Positions 10,125 to 20,734 are shown, counted from the first letter of the stretch. The stretch: DNA of 64,000 nucleotides from Deltaproteobacteria bacterium (GCA_020845895.1 JADLEX010000143.1:1-64000), one strand, 5' to 3'. The notes: generated by a model from the letters alone, not told the origin. Numbers and translations: made by a program.

Positions 10125-10522
10125 CCATGATCCTCCGGCGATTGGATTTCGCGAACCCAATCGAGATGCCCCTTCGCCCAAACGAAAACGAGAGCCGCGA
10201 TCAGCACGGCGAGAAAGAGCGTGACTTCGACGATCGCGGTGAACGCACGGCCTTCCTCGATCCATCGACGCACGACGGCGGCGACGGGGAACGTGAGCGC
10301 AATTTCCACATCGAAGACGATGAAGACGAGCGCCATGACGTAAAAGCGCGGATTGAAGTTGAACCACGCGCCGCCGATGGGCCGCTCGCCGCATTCGTAC
10401 ACGAGGGATTTTTGCGCGTCGGGCAGGTTCGGTCGGACGAAGCGTCCGACGAACAGCGCGCCGAACACGAAAAGAACAGCGACGACGAGGAAGACCAAAA
10501 CGGTCGCGAACTCGAAAAGCAC
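10121..10522 (-). CDS. nuoA: NADH-quinone oxidoreductase subunit A
   Basis: First gene of the nuo operon, encoding a 133-residue three-helix membrane subunit (MLFEFATVLVFLVVAVLF from a GTG start). The conserved loop near Q is present as KSLVYECGERPIGGAWFNFN, followed by RFYVMALVFIVFDVEIALTF with the conserved acidic residues. I prefer the GTG at 10522 because a GGGGCG stretch sits about seven bases upstream; a TTG at 10540 would add six residues but has no obvious ribosome site. It overlaps nuoB by four bases. Two inverted repeats lie directly upstream. Confidence 0.94.
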   Translation of the reverse strand: MLFEFATVLVFLVVAVLFVFGALFVGRFVRPNLPDAQKSLVYECGERPIGGAWFNFNPRFYVMALVFIVFDVEIALTFPVAAVVRRWIEEGRAFTAIVEVTLFLAVLIAALVFVWAKGHLDWVREIQSPEDHG

Positions 10523-10548
10523 GAAACACGCCCCATTCAAAACACCGA

Positions 10549-10590
10549 TCGGTCTCGAGAGACCGACCGGTTTGGGAAAAAACGTCCCAA
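10549..10590 (-). promoter_or_regulatory. Paired inverted repeats in the nuo operon leader
   Basis: Two perfect inverted repeats precede nuoA. The proximal one has 8-base arms TCGGTCTC/GAGACCGA with a 2-base spacer (10549-10566); the distal one has 6-base arms TTGGGA/TCCCAA with a 7-base loop (10572-10590). In the RNA they would form two consecutive hairpins ending about 26 bases before the GTG start. In DNA the proximal one could be an operator. No strong U-tract follows either, so an intrinsic terminator is unlikely. Further upstream (about 10640-10700) the sequence is AT-rich for this genome and probably holds the promoter, but I could not fix its boxes. Confidence 0.45.
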
Positions 10591-10759
10591 GCAGTGTTCG
10601 CAGTTTCCACCGGATGCCGGTTTTTCGACGTGACCAACATCACGGATTTGGATTTTCTCAGGTTAGATTACTCACAATAAAAGATCAAGATGTCCATTTC
10701 GTGCTATGAACCGACGGTTCACCTTCCCTGAGGATGCGGCGATCCGACCCGAAAACGAA

Positions 10760-10790
10760 CGCCCCGGCAGGGCCTGGACCCACCGGGGCG
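10760..10790 (-). terminator. Possible terminator of the SurA-like lipoprotein gene
   Basis: An 8-bp GC-rich stem (CGCCCCGG/CCGGGGCG) with a 15-base loop lies about 25 bases downstream of the 10815-11513 stop on the minus strand. The following bases on that strand read GTTCGTTTTCGG, a weak T-rich tract. The loop is long, so this call is tentative. Confidence 0.4.
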
Positions 10791-10814
10791 TCGCGAATGT
10801 TTCGCGTTCGTGTT

Positions 10815-11513
10815 TTACGGCGTTCCGGGTGCGCCGGGCATGCCGCCTTCCGGCGCGCCCGGGCCGCCCGGCATCATCGGCATGGCGGGCGGCGGAGCGG
10901 AGAGCGATTCGTTGTACTTGACCTCGGCCCCCGCACGAAGCCCGGTCACGAACTTTTCGATCTGCTCCTGCTCGCTCGACCGCGAAAGATGTTCGCGGAT
11001 CTGATCCTTCACCTGATCGAAGTTCGAGTTCGCGAGTTCGGGTCGCTCATCGAAGAACTTCTTGACCGCCGCATCGTCGGGCGGCGGCAGCTTGGGCTGC
11101 GACGCGATGTGGTTCTTCACATACTCGGCGTAGATCAGGTGCTTGGAGAGTTCACGGACCTTCTCCTGGATCTCCGGCTTGTTCGCGAATCCGTCGCTGT
11201 TCGCCTTGGCATACACGAGTTCGACCGCGACGAGATTGTCCACGAGAGTCTTACGTCCCTCGGGCGACGCGAGCTGCGCGACCATGAACGGCGGCATCTG
11301 CGCAATCATCTCGTCAACGCGCTTGTTCGAAATCGGCTTGCCGTTCACCCACGCGGCGATCTCGCTGTCGGGCAATTTCTCGTCGGACGCGGAAGCCGCG
11401 GGCGCTGAGTCCGAAGCCCCGGGCGCGCCGGGGGCCGTGGGCTGGCAACCCGCCGCCAGCAGGAACGAAGACAGAACGAATCCCCACGCCATCAATGCGA
11501 CCAGACGTTTCAT
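10815..11513 (-). CDS. SurA_N-like periplasmic lipoprotein without a visible PPIase domain
   Basis: This 232-residue lipoprotein has a signal peptide MKRLVALMAWGFVLSSFLLA with lipobox LAAGC, so it is probably anchored on the periplasmic side of a membrane. After a Pro/Ala-rich linker comes a helical domain resembling the N-terminal chaperone part of SurA/PrsA (AAWVNGKPISNKRVDEMIAQ, then KFFDERPELAN). The parvulin prolyl-isomerase domain normally found in PpiC/PrsA proteins is not visible. The C-terminus is Pro/Gly/Met-rich (PPPAMPMMPGGPGAPEGGMP). The start follows an AAGGA site; upstream in-frame codons would precede the signal peptide. It stands alone between nuoA and lon, with a terminator-like hairpin on each side. 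Confidence 0.75.
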   Translation of the reverse strand: MKRLVALMAWGFVLSSFLLAAGCQPTAPGAPGASDSAPAASASDEKLPDSEIAAWVNGKPISNKRVDEMIAQMPPFMVAQLASPEGRKTLVDNLVAVELVYAKANSDGFANKPEIQEKVRELSKHLIYAEYVKNHIASQPKLPPPDDAAVKKFFDERPELANSNFDQVKDQIREHLSRSSEQEQIEKFVTGLRAGAEVKYNESLSAPPPAMPMMPGGPGAPEGGMPGAPGTP

Positions 11514-11640
11514 CACGGAATCCTTGGGCTGGTGTTGCGCCGCCGACCGCTGTTGCGCCGTCGAAAGGCGCGTCAACCTATCCGCAATCCTTCGCCGTGT
11601 CAAAGAGGATTCGTTGAGGAATTCGTGCGTGGGAAACCAT

Positions 11641-11684
11641 CGAAAACGACAACGGGCCTCGCGACGAATTCGCCGCGAGGCCCG
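11641..11684 (-). terminator. Intrinsic terminator after lon
   Basis: A perfect 11-bp stem CGGGCCTCGCG/CGCGAGGCCCG (11653-11663 with 11674-11684) with a 10-base loop lies 19 bases past the lon stop. On the minus strand it is followed by TTGTCGTTTTCG. This fits a rho-independent terminator separating lon from the lipoprotein gene. Confidence 0.78.
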
Positions 11685-11702
11685 GGATTTCCGGCCGGTT
11701 GG

Positions 11703-14051
<2,349 letters not shown>

Positions 14052-14302
14052 CGTCAAAACATCTCTCGCGGACGAAAAAAGACCGGCCGCGACGCTGCTT
14101 TCCTACATTAACCACGTTACCCGCCCGTGTCACCATCAAAGTGCGTTTTTTCACGACAAGCATGCGACGGCGCAGGTTTCGGACGCAGTGCGAATAACGC
14201 GGGACGCCAAATGGATTTTTTGTGCGAAAAGTGCCTCGCGGACGGCCTCGAGCTGACCGCGATCCTTTACTTCGCCGTGGGCCTTGCCTAACATTCGCCG
14301 CC

Positions 14303-15289
14303 ATGAGCACGATGGCCCGAGATCGAACCTGGTTCAAGGTGCAGGACGACGTTCTGGCGCGCATCCGCCAGACGCTTCCGCCCGAGCGCGTCCGCGAGCT
14401 TCAAAAGCTTCGCCCGTGGCGGCATTTCCTCACCGTCGCGCGACAATTCACGCAGATGTTCGCGTGCGGATACGTCTGCTGGGTGTCCGAAAATCCGTTC
14501 ATCTGGGTTCCGGCGGCGGCGCTTCAGGGATTCACGGCGCTGGGTTTCATCATCCTGCTGCACGAGCAGCTTCATAACGTCATCTTCACCAAGCCGCACC
14601 CGCGCCTGTCGCGCGCGCTCGCCCTCATCTACTCCTGGCCGAGCGCCATCTCGGCGACGCAGTTCACCCGATGGCACCTGGATCACCACGGCAACCTCGG
14701 CCACGAGGTCGACGATCCCAAGCGCGGCAACCTGTCGCCGAAAACGAATGCGCGCTGGTTGAAGGCGCTGTACTTCACGGTCGCACTGGTGGGGATTTAC
14801 GCCCGCGCCGCCGGGGCCGAGAACAAGCGCTACGACGAGGCGCTGCGCGCGAAGATTCGTCGGGAGCGGATGACCAACTTCGGCCTGCACATCGCGCTCG
14901 CCGTGGTCATCGGCCTCGTGGGTGGGTGGTACACGCTCGCGCGGGTCCACCTGATCCCCATGATGGTGTTCTTCCCGATCGCCTTCATCGTCAATCGGCT
15001 CGGGCAGCACTACTGGATCGACGAGACGGACCCCGCCAAGTGGGGTACGCGCGTGGACGGAAACCCGATCATCCACTACCTGTTCCTGTGGTCGAACTTC
15101 CACATCGAGCACCACTATTATCCGCTCGTCCCGATGTACAATTTGCGCCGCCTGAATCTGGAACTGCGTCCGTTTTTCAACGAGATCGGCTGGCCGAATC
15201 GCACCTACCGCGAACTCCTTTGGGGTTGGGTCGTCGAGAATCGCAAGTCCCACACGAACTGGGATGCCGCCCCGACCACGCATGCCTGA
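14303..15289 (+). CDS. Membrane fatty acid desaturase
   Basis: This 328-residue membrane protein has the three His boxes of the di-iron fatty acid desaturase/hydroxylase superfamily: HEQLH (87-91), HLDHH (125-129) and HIEHH (267-271). Four or so hydrophobic segments lie between them. It probably introduces a double bond or hydroxyl into a membrane acyl chain using O2, which implies at least occasional oxygen exposure. The substrate cannot be read from sequence; carotenoid or sphingolipid-type desaturases share these boxes. The start ATG (MSTMARDRTWFKV) was chosen because upstream codons are unrelated. Its 3' end overlaps the next gene by eight bases. Confidence 0.88.
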   Translation: MSTMARDRTWFKVQDDVLARIRQTLPPERVRELQKLRPWRHFLTVARQFTQMFACGYVCWVSENPFIWVPAAALQGFTALGFIILLHEQLHNVIFTKPHPRLSRALALIYSWPSAISATQFTRWHLDHHGNLGHEVDDPKRGNLSPKTNARWLKALYFTVALVGIYARAAGAENKRYDEALRAKIRRERMTNFGLHIALAVVIGLVGGWYTLARVHLIPMMVFFPIAFIVNRLGQHYWIDETDPAKWGTRVDGNPIIHYLFLWSNFHIEHHYYPLVPMYNLRRLNLELRPFFNEIGWPNRTYRELLWGWVVENRKSHTNWDAAPTTHA

Positions 15290-17108
15290 TTTTTCCGCGA
15301 CTCGAACACGTTTTCTCGCCGCTGCCGTGATGTCGTTAGTTCTCGCGTTCGTCGCGGCACCGCGTCTCGCGCATGCCGAGTGGTTGTCCGCGGGCGGCGT
15401 TAAGGCGGGCGTCGTCATGGCGGGCGCGGCGGAGTTCGACATCACGCCGCGCATCAAGAGCTTCGTCGATCGAAACGGCAACGGCCGGCACGACATGGGC
15501 GATCCCACGCAGCCCTTCGACTTGGGCGAACCGGTGCTCGAATTCGAGGATGGACCGATTTACGTCGGCAACGGCTCCGGGCTCGCGACGCACGTACACG
15601 GCCCGCTCAAGGTCGGCGCGCTCGTCGTCGAAGACCCCCGCACGGGAGTTCGCATCGCGCTCGTGTCCACCGATCTCTACATGGTGTTGCAAGCCGACAC
15701 CGACGCGATCCGCAAACTCGTCGGTGCGACCGCGGACATCGACTTCATCCTGCTCGGTTCCACGCACACGCACATGGGTCCCGACACGATCGGTCTCATG
15801 GGTCTGTCCGACGTGAAACCCGTCGACTTCCCCAAGATCCTGTGGGGCGAGATGGAGGCGAAGAGCGGCGTCAACCACGTGTGGTTCGACTGGATGATGC
15901 GACAGACCGCCCGCGCCATCGAGCAGGCGGCGTTCACAATGATGCCGGCGACCGTCCGCGTATCGCGCACCAAGTTTTCGTTCGGCATGACCGACGAGCG
16001 CGAACCGCACATCATCGACGACGATCTCATGACGCTCGCCGTGGACGCCCTCGACGGCAAACCGATCGCCACGGTGGTTCAGGGCACCTGCCACCCCGAG
16101 TCCATTCTGCTCAACGGCGATCCGCGCTACACGTTGCTCGAACCGGCGTCCGTCCCCGAGGAAGCGAAGAAGGCATGGGGGCACATCATCACGCCGGGTT
16201 TCCCCGGATGGGTTCGCAAGACGATCCGCGACCGGCGCGGGGGCACGCCGTTGTATTTTTCCGGCGCGCTCGGCGGAATGATCACCAACATCACGTCGAA
16301 GATCTGGGACCCCGAACAACATCCGGAATACCCGACCACCGCCGACCCGAAGACCGTTCCCGACTCCGTCAAGGTCTCGCCAGACATGCGCTTCGAGGTG
16401 ATTCAGGGCCGCGAAATGGCGAAAGCCGCCTTGGCGTCGCTCGAAAACGCAAAACCCGCGAGTACGGCGGATGTGTCCTTCGACCGGGAGACGATCCTCG
16501 TTCCATTGGAAAACCCGCTGTTTCGCCTGACCGGTGGGCTCGGCATCATGGGCCACACGCCTTCGATGCTCTACGACGACGAGGGCAAACCCGACCCCCG
16601 CACGAAACGCGGACTCAAGGGCATGGTTTTCACGGGCGTGGAGATCCCCAAGGGCGCGAACATGAAGACCGAGGTCAGCGTCGTAAACATCGGCCCGGCG
16701 CAGTTTCTCGCGATGCCGGGGGAACTGTTTGGCGAACTTTCCGTCGCGCTGCCGGACGACTTCGTCACGAACGAAGAACGATACTTTCCGAAAGACCGGA
16801 AGAAGCACGCGCACGGCGAGGCGCTGCGGTTTCAATTCCCGCCGCTGAAAAAACAGGCCACACGGCCCTACCCCTTCATCGTGTGCCTGGCCGGAAACGA
16901 CCTCGGCTACATCATCCCGGAAGTGGACTTCAAACCGCCGCACGAGATCCCCGTTCCGCCGCTCGCGTTTTGGTGGATCAGTCTCGATGCCAGCGCCAGC
17001 GCGCATTACGAGGAATCGATGACCGCCGGCAGCAAACTCGAGGAGCGGATCATCGGCGGACTTACGCGGCTCCTGAACCGCCAGAGGCATTACGATTCGG
17101 CGGACTGA
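15282..17108 (+). CDS. Secreted neutral/alkaline ceramidase-like hydrolase
   Basis: A 608-residue exported protein with a classical signal peptide (hydrophobic core about residues 11-28, cleavage near LAHA/EW). The mature part begins VVMAGAAEFDITPRIKSFVD and contains the zinc-site motif LLGSTHTHMGPDT plus the paired GTCHPES motif, both characteristic of neutral/alkaline non-lysosomal ceramidases and relatives. The family hydrolyses N-acyl bonds of sphingolipids, but many homologues are uncharacterised. An EF-hand-like segment DRNGNGRHDMGDP follows the N-terminal motif. Position next to a lipid desaturase, with overlapping ends, suggests a shared lipid role. An alternative ATG six codons upstream exists; neither start has a strong ribosome site. 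Confidence 0.75.
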   Translation: MPDFSATRTRFLAAAVMSLVLAFVAAPRLAHAEWLSAGGVKAGVVMAGAAEFDITPRIKSFVDRNGNGRHDMGDPTQPFDLGEPVLEFEDGPIYVGNGSGLATHVHGPLKVGALVVEDPRTGVRIALVSTDLYMVLQADTDAIRKLVGATADIDFILLGSTHTHMGPDTIGLMGLSDVKPVDFPKILWGEMEAKSGVNHVWFDWMMRQTARAIEQAAFTMMPATVRVSRTKFSFGMTDEREPHIIDDDLMTLAVDALDGKPIATVVQGTCHPESILLNGDPRYTLLEPASVPEEAKKAWGHIITPGFPGWVRKTIRDRRGGTPLYFSGALGGMITNITSKIWDPEQHPEYPTTADPKTVPDSVKVSPDMRFEVIQGREMAKAALASLENAKPASTADVSFDRETILVPLENPLFRLTGGLGIMGHTPSMLYDDEGKPDPRTKRGLKGMVFTGVEIPKGANMKTEVSVVNIGPAQFLAMPGELFGELSVALPDDFVTNEERYFPKDRKKHAHGEALRFQFPPLKKQATRPYPFIVCLAGNDLGYIIPEVDFKPPHEIPVPPLAFWWISLDASASAHYEESMTAGSKLEERIIGGLTRLLNRQRHYDSAD

Positions 17109-17151
17109 TCGACGAGGGCGATATTTTGTGATCAACCACGCCAAACCGAAT

Positions 17152-17172
17152 GCCGGCGCTTGCCGGTTTTCG
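17152..17172 (+). terminator. Weak terminator after the ceramidase-like gene
   Basis: A short GC stem GCCGGC-GCTT-GCCGGT is followed by TTTTCG about 45 bases after the stop of the preceding gene. The stem is only 5-6 bp. It overlaps the -35 element of the next promoter. Confidence 0.5.
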
Positions 17173-17188
17173 TTCGCGTGGGTACAAT
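17160..17188 (+). promoter_or_regulatory. Sigma-70-type promoter for the glycine-rich mini protein
   Basis: TTGCCG and TACAAT (one mismatch from consensus at -10) are separated by exactly 17 bases. The element lies about 60 bases upstream of the ATG at 17247. The intervening leader can form a small GGGGC/GCCCC hairpin (17199-17213). Confidence 0.6.
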
Positions 17189-17246
17189 TTTTCTATACGG
17201 GGGCATAAGGCCCCGATTTGATTTGCAATTCACTTGGAGTCGTGGA

Positions 17247-17432
17247 ATGGCACCCATCCTCATCGGCGTCCTGATCGGATTCCTGCTCGGCGGTATCGCC
17301 GGCAACGCAACCTTCGGACCGCATGGCGCGGTCATCGGCTGCATCCTCGGCGGACTCGTCGGCGGCGGCATCATGACAACACTGGTCCGCGCCGCGAAAA
17401 AACTTGAAAAGCAGGGCGGCAAGATCGATTGA
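17247..17432 (+). CDS. Small glycine-rich membrane protein
   Basis: A 61-residue protein composed mostly of two Gly-rich hydrophobic segments (MAPILIGVLIGFLLGGIAGN and GAVIGCILGGLVGGGIMTTL) with a short basic C-terminal tail. The spacing of glycines resembles glycine-zipper membrane proteins. Start: ATG with GGAG ten bases upstream; the longer frame upstream would cross the promoter. Function unknown. It has its own promoter and stands between unrelated secreted-protein genes. Confidence 0.65.
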   Translation: MAPILIGVLIGFLLGGIAGNATFGPHGAVIGCILGGLVGGGIMTTLVRAAKKLEKQGGKID

Positions 17433-17514
17433 ACGCGCCGGGGCGCGGACGCGCACCCCGAGCGATCGCGTCGCCGCCGTTGCGTCCCGCGGAAAAAATC
17501 ACAAACATGCCGCC

Positions 17515-18432
17515 ATGCGCAGAGGCTTCGTCTATCTGATTGCGGCGGTCGTCGCACTGGTGTTGCTGTCGATTTGGCTTGGCGACGACTCGTCGCCCCC
17601 GTTGCCTCCGCCTCCCTCGCCGCGATTCCACCCCGATGTGGCGCCCGAGCGGGTTTCTTCGGCGATCGCGATCCCCGACGAGCGGGCGAATTCTCCCGCT
17701 CCCCAGGAACCCCCGCCCCGCGCAACGCCCGCGCGCCAGTGGGCCAAGTCCGAGTCGTGTTCGCAGGAATTCTACGCCCCGGACGGCGCGCTCCTCGGCA
17801 CGCGTTACGACGCGGCCTGCGACGGTTCGTGGGATTTCTGCACGAACTACGTTTACGACGGCGTCGGGAATTTGATCCGCGTGGAATCGGATCATGGATG
17901 CGACGGCGATATCGAGGAATGCACCCGTTCGACCTTCGACGCGTGGGGCAACGAAACTCGCACGCTCGTCGATCACGGATGCGACAACGACCGCGAGGAG
18001 ACGCCGGACTGCATGACGCACGAGGTCAATGACGAAGGATTGCCGATCGCCACCACGGTCGACATCGGCTGCGACGGCGTGCCGGACGTTTGCACCCGGC
18101 TGACCTACGGCGACAACGCGCAAGTCGTTGCGCAAACCACCGACAAGGGTTGCGACGGCACGGACGACTCGTGCATGAACAAGAGCTACGACGCCGAGGG
18201 ACGTCTAACCCGTACCACGACCGACGACGCCTGCGACGGAGCGCCGGACATGTGCGTGAACGACGAATTCGGAAAGGACGGCTCGTCCACATCGACCATC
18301 TTCAAGGGCGCGTGCGGCGACGAGAGTGCCAAGGTCCACACGATGACCGAAGGCGCTCCGGACGCCGAAGGAGTGGTGCGATCCTCAAACGAATATCCCG
18401 CGCCTGTTGGCGAGCCCTCCGGCAAACACTGA
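17515..18432 (+). CDS. Exported Cys-rich protein with YD/RHS-like repeats
   Basis: The 305-residue product starts with an uncleaved-looking N-terminal membrane segment or signal (RGFVYLIAAVVALVLLSIWL), then a Pro-rich linker (PPLPPPPSPRF). From about residue 80 to 275 come five or six tandem units of about 33 residues. Each resembles an RHS/YD repeat (YDGVGNLIR, FDAWGNETRT, YDAEGRLTRT) but also has a Cys-Asp motif (GCDGD.EECT, ACDGAPDMC). The paired cysteines suggest intra-repeat disulphides in an extracytoplasmic beta-structure, with Asp-rich loops that might bind calcium. It lacks the toxin tip and length of real RHS proteins. I do not recognise a specific family and give no function. Start: ATG at 17515, directly before the hydrophobic segment. 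Confidence 0.65.
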   Translation: MRRGFVYLIAAVVALVLLSIWLGDDSSPPLPPPPSPRFHPDVAPERVSSAIAIPDERANSPAPQEPPPRATPARQWAKSESCSQEFYAPDGALLGTRYDAACDGSWDFCTNYVYDGVGNLIRVESDHGCDGDIEECTRSTFDAWGNETRTLVDHGCDNDREETPDCMTHEVNDEGLPIATTVDIGCDGVPDVCTRLTYGDNAQVVAQTTDKGCDGTDDSCMNKSYDAEGRLTRTTTDDACDGAPDMCVNDEFGKDGSSTSTIFKGACGDESAKVHTMTEGAPDAEGVVRSSNEYPAPVGEPSGKH

Positions 18433-18448
18433 CGTATTTCAGACGAAC

Positions 18449-18478
18449 TTGACGCGCCCGCGCGCGAATCGCCATAAT
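18449..18478 (+). promoter_or_regulatory. Sigma-70-type promoter for the ATP-grasp gene
   Basis: TTGACG (one mismatch) and CATAAT (one mismatch) are separated by 18 bases, immediately followed by a T-rich run. The predicted start of transcription is about 20 bases before the ATG at 18504, so the leader is very short. Confidence 0.6.
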
Positions 18479-18503
18479 TTTTCTTTTTCGTGTGGGGTGT
18501 GCC

Positions 18504-19664
18504 ATGAATCTGGTCTTTGTCTCACCGCATTTCCCGCCGCAGTACCACCTGTTCTGCGTCGCGGCGCGGCGGCGGGGTATCAACGTGGTGGGTGTCGGCG
18601 ATGCGCCGTTCGAGTCGTTGCGCGCGGAGCTGGCTGCGGCGCTCGCGGAGTACGTCTACGTCTCCGACATGAACGACGACGACGCGATGATCCGCGCAAT
18701 GGGCTACATGACGTCCCGCCACGGCAAGATCGACCGGATCGATTCCCTCAACGAACACTGGCTGGAGGTCGAGGCGCGCCTGCGCGAAAACTTCAACGTC
18801 TTCGGACAGAAGCCTGCCGACACCGCGCGAAACCGCAGCAAGTCGGCGATGCGCGAGGTCTTCCGCGCCGCGGGCGTGCCCTGCACCGAGGGGACCGCGT
18901 TCACCACCGCGGCTCAGGCGACGGTTTTCGCGAAGCAGCACGGCTATCCGCTCGTCATCAAGCCCGACACGGGCGTGGGCGCGGCGAAGACGTACAAAGT
19001 GCGCAACGCGGCAGAACTCGACGCCGCGCTCGCCGACAACCTCGACGGCTACGTCATCGAGAAATTTGCGACGGGCAAGCTCGGCAGCTTCGACGGACTG
19101 GTCGATCGCGACGGGCGCATCGTGATTTGCATCTCGAACATCTACAGCTCGGGCATCATGGAGATCGTGAACGAGCGTCGCCCCCTGCACTATTACACGC
19201 GCCGCGAGATCCCCGCGAAACTGGAAGACTACGGAAAACGCGTGATCGCCGCGTTCGGCATCCGCGAGCGGTTCTTTCACATCGAGTTTTTCGAGACCGA
19301 CGACGACTTCGTCGCGCTCGAGGTCAACGTGCGTCCGCCGGGCGGATTCACGACCGACATGATGAACTACGCCATTGAAGGCGACATCTATGACCTGTGG
19401 GCACGCGTCTTGTCGGAAGGCACGATTCCCGATTTCACGTACGAACGACGTTATCATGTCATGTACGTGGGGCGTCGGCGCGGCGCACCGCATCGGTTCA
19501 TCGCCGAAGAGATCCGCGTCGCGCTCGGCGACCGGTTCATTCTCTACCGGGAGATGCCCGACGCGTTTGCGGGCGCGATGGGAGACGAGATGTTTCTGCT
19601 GCGCGATTCCTCGCTCGAACCCTTGCTCGAAGCCGAGCGGATGATTCAGGAGACGGCCCCCTAG
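18504..19664 (+). CDS. ATP-grasp domain protein, substrate unknown
   Basis: A 386-residue soluble protein with an N-terminal Rossmann-like domain (MNLVFVSPHFPPQYHLFCVA) and an ATP-grasp fold. Recognisable parts are the ATP-binding Lys in GYPLVIKPDTGVGAAKT, the hinge GYVIEKFATGKLGSFDGLVD and the metal-binding FFHIEFFETDDDFVALEVNVR with the Glu/Asn pair. Such enzymes join a carboxylate to an amine or thiol through an acyl phosphate; related sequences are annotated as carbamoyl-phosphate synthase-like or PurK-like. A GGGGTG site precedes the chosen ATG. The 3' end overlaps the end of hydE on the other strand by four bases. Neighbours do not reveal the substrate. Confidence 0.8.
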   Translation: MNLVFVSPHFPPQYHLFCVAARRRGINVVGVGDAPFESLRAELAAALAEYVYVSDMNDDDAMIRAMGYMTSRHGKIDRIDSLNEHWLEVEARLRENFNVFGQKPADTARNRSKSAMREVFRAAGVPCTEGTAFTTAAQATVFAKQHGYPLVIKPDTGVGAAKTYKVRNAAELDAALADNLDGYVIEKFATGKLGSFDGLVDRDGRIVICISNIYSSGIMEIVNERRPLHYYTRREIPAKLEDYGKRVIAAFGIRERFFHIEFFETDDDFVALEVNVRPPGGFTTDMMNYAIEGDIYDLWARVLSEGTIPDFTYERRYHVMYVGRRRGAPHRFIAEEIRVALGDRFILYREMPDAFAGAMGDEMFLLRDSSLEPLLEAERMIQETAP

Positions 19665-20734
19665 CGTCGTCGCCACGCGGGCGCCGCGCCGGGTCCTTCG
19701 CCCACCTCGCGCCCGATCGCCCGGATCCGGGCGACGAGTTGCGCGTTGAAATCGACCGGGTCCTCGGAAATGCACGATTTCGCCGGATAGATCTCGTAGA
19801 GACTGCGATAACGAAACGGCGTCAGATTCGGCATGACGATATTGGCGCCGCGCGCAAGGCCGAGTTCGCGACCCTGCTCCGGTGCGAGCGTGGCGAGCGC
19901 CGTAGTGCTGGGGATGTTGGCATCCGGGCATGCGAGGCGCGCGAGTGCCACGACCTTGCACGTCATCTCTTTCGTCGCGGGGACCTGCTCGCCGACGGGC
20001 AGCGACGCGATCTCGCCTCGGCCCATCGGCGTGGCCGGATGCGCGAGAAACGGGCCCACTCCGATCATGTCGAGGTCGAGTTCGCGGAACGTCATCACGT
20101 CGTCGGCGAGACTGGCGTACGACTGGCCGGGAATGCCCACCATCACACCGCCGCCGATCTCGAAACCCATCCTTCTCAGCTCCCGAAGCCTCTGGACACG
20201 ATCGCCGGCGACATGCACGCGACCCGGGTGGATCCTCGCGAACAGCGCGCGATCGGACGTCTCGAAACGCAAAAGATAACGGTCCGCGCCCGCGTTTTTC
20301 CATGCGAGGATTTCGTCGTCGTCTCGTTCGCCCAGCGAAAGCGTCACGGCGAGGCCCGTTTCGCTTTTCACTCGCCGGATCAAATCGCACACGCTGTCCC
20401 GGGTCCAACCCGGGTCTTCTCCTGCCTGCACAACCAGCGTGCCGTATCCGCGACGCACCGCTTCGTGAGCGCATTCGAGGACTTCCGACATGGTGAGCCG
20501 GTATCGGACGAGTTCACGATGGCCCGCGCGGATACCGCAGTATAGACACTGACGCACGCAGTGATTCGAGATTTCCACAAGTCCCCGCAGATGCACGGCG
20601 TCGCCGACGTGCTCGCGCCGCATCTCGTCGGCCGCGATCCACAACTCCTCCAGCCGGATCGGGTCGCCTTCGCAAAGCCACGCCTCGATCGACGACCGGT
20701 CGGAGAAGTCGATGGGTAGACCCGGCTCACGCAT
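19661..20734 (-). CDS. hydE: [FeFe]-hydrogenase maturase HydE (radical SAM)
   Basis: This 357-residue radical S-adenosylmethionine enzyme carries the CX3CX2C site at Cys59/63/66 (HCVRQCLYCG) and a BioB/HydE-type barrel with TLSLGERDDDEILAWKNAGA and MVGIPGQSYASLADDVMTF. HydE acts on the organometallic Fe product of HydG during assembly of the H-cluster diiron subsite. The length is standard. It is the last gene of the island, starting eight bases before the hydF stop. Grouping with hydF and hydG removes doubt between HydE and the paralogous PylB or BioB. Confidence 0.95.
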   Translation of the reverse strand: MREPGLPIDFSDRSSIEAWLCEGDPIRLEELWIAADEMRREHVGDAVHLRGLVEISNHCVRQCLYCGIRAGHRELVRYRLTMSEVLECAHEAVRRGYGTLVVQAGEDPGWTRDSVCDLIRRVKSETGLAVTLSLGERDDDEILAWKNAGADRYLLRFETSDRALFARIHPGRVHVAGDRVQRLRELRRMGFEIGGGVMVGIPGQSYASLADDVMTFRELDLDMIGVGPFLAHPATPMGRGEIASLPVGEQVPATKEMTCKVVALARLACPDANIPSTTALATLAPEQGRELGLARGANIVMPNLTPFRYRSLYEIYPAKSCISEDPVDFNAQLVARIRAIGREVGEGPGAAPAWRRR

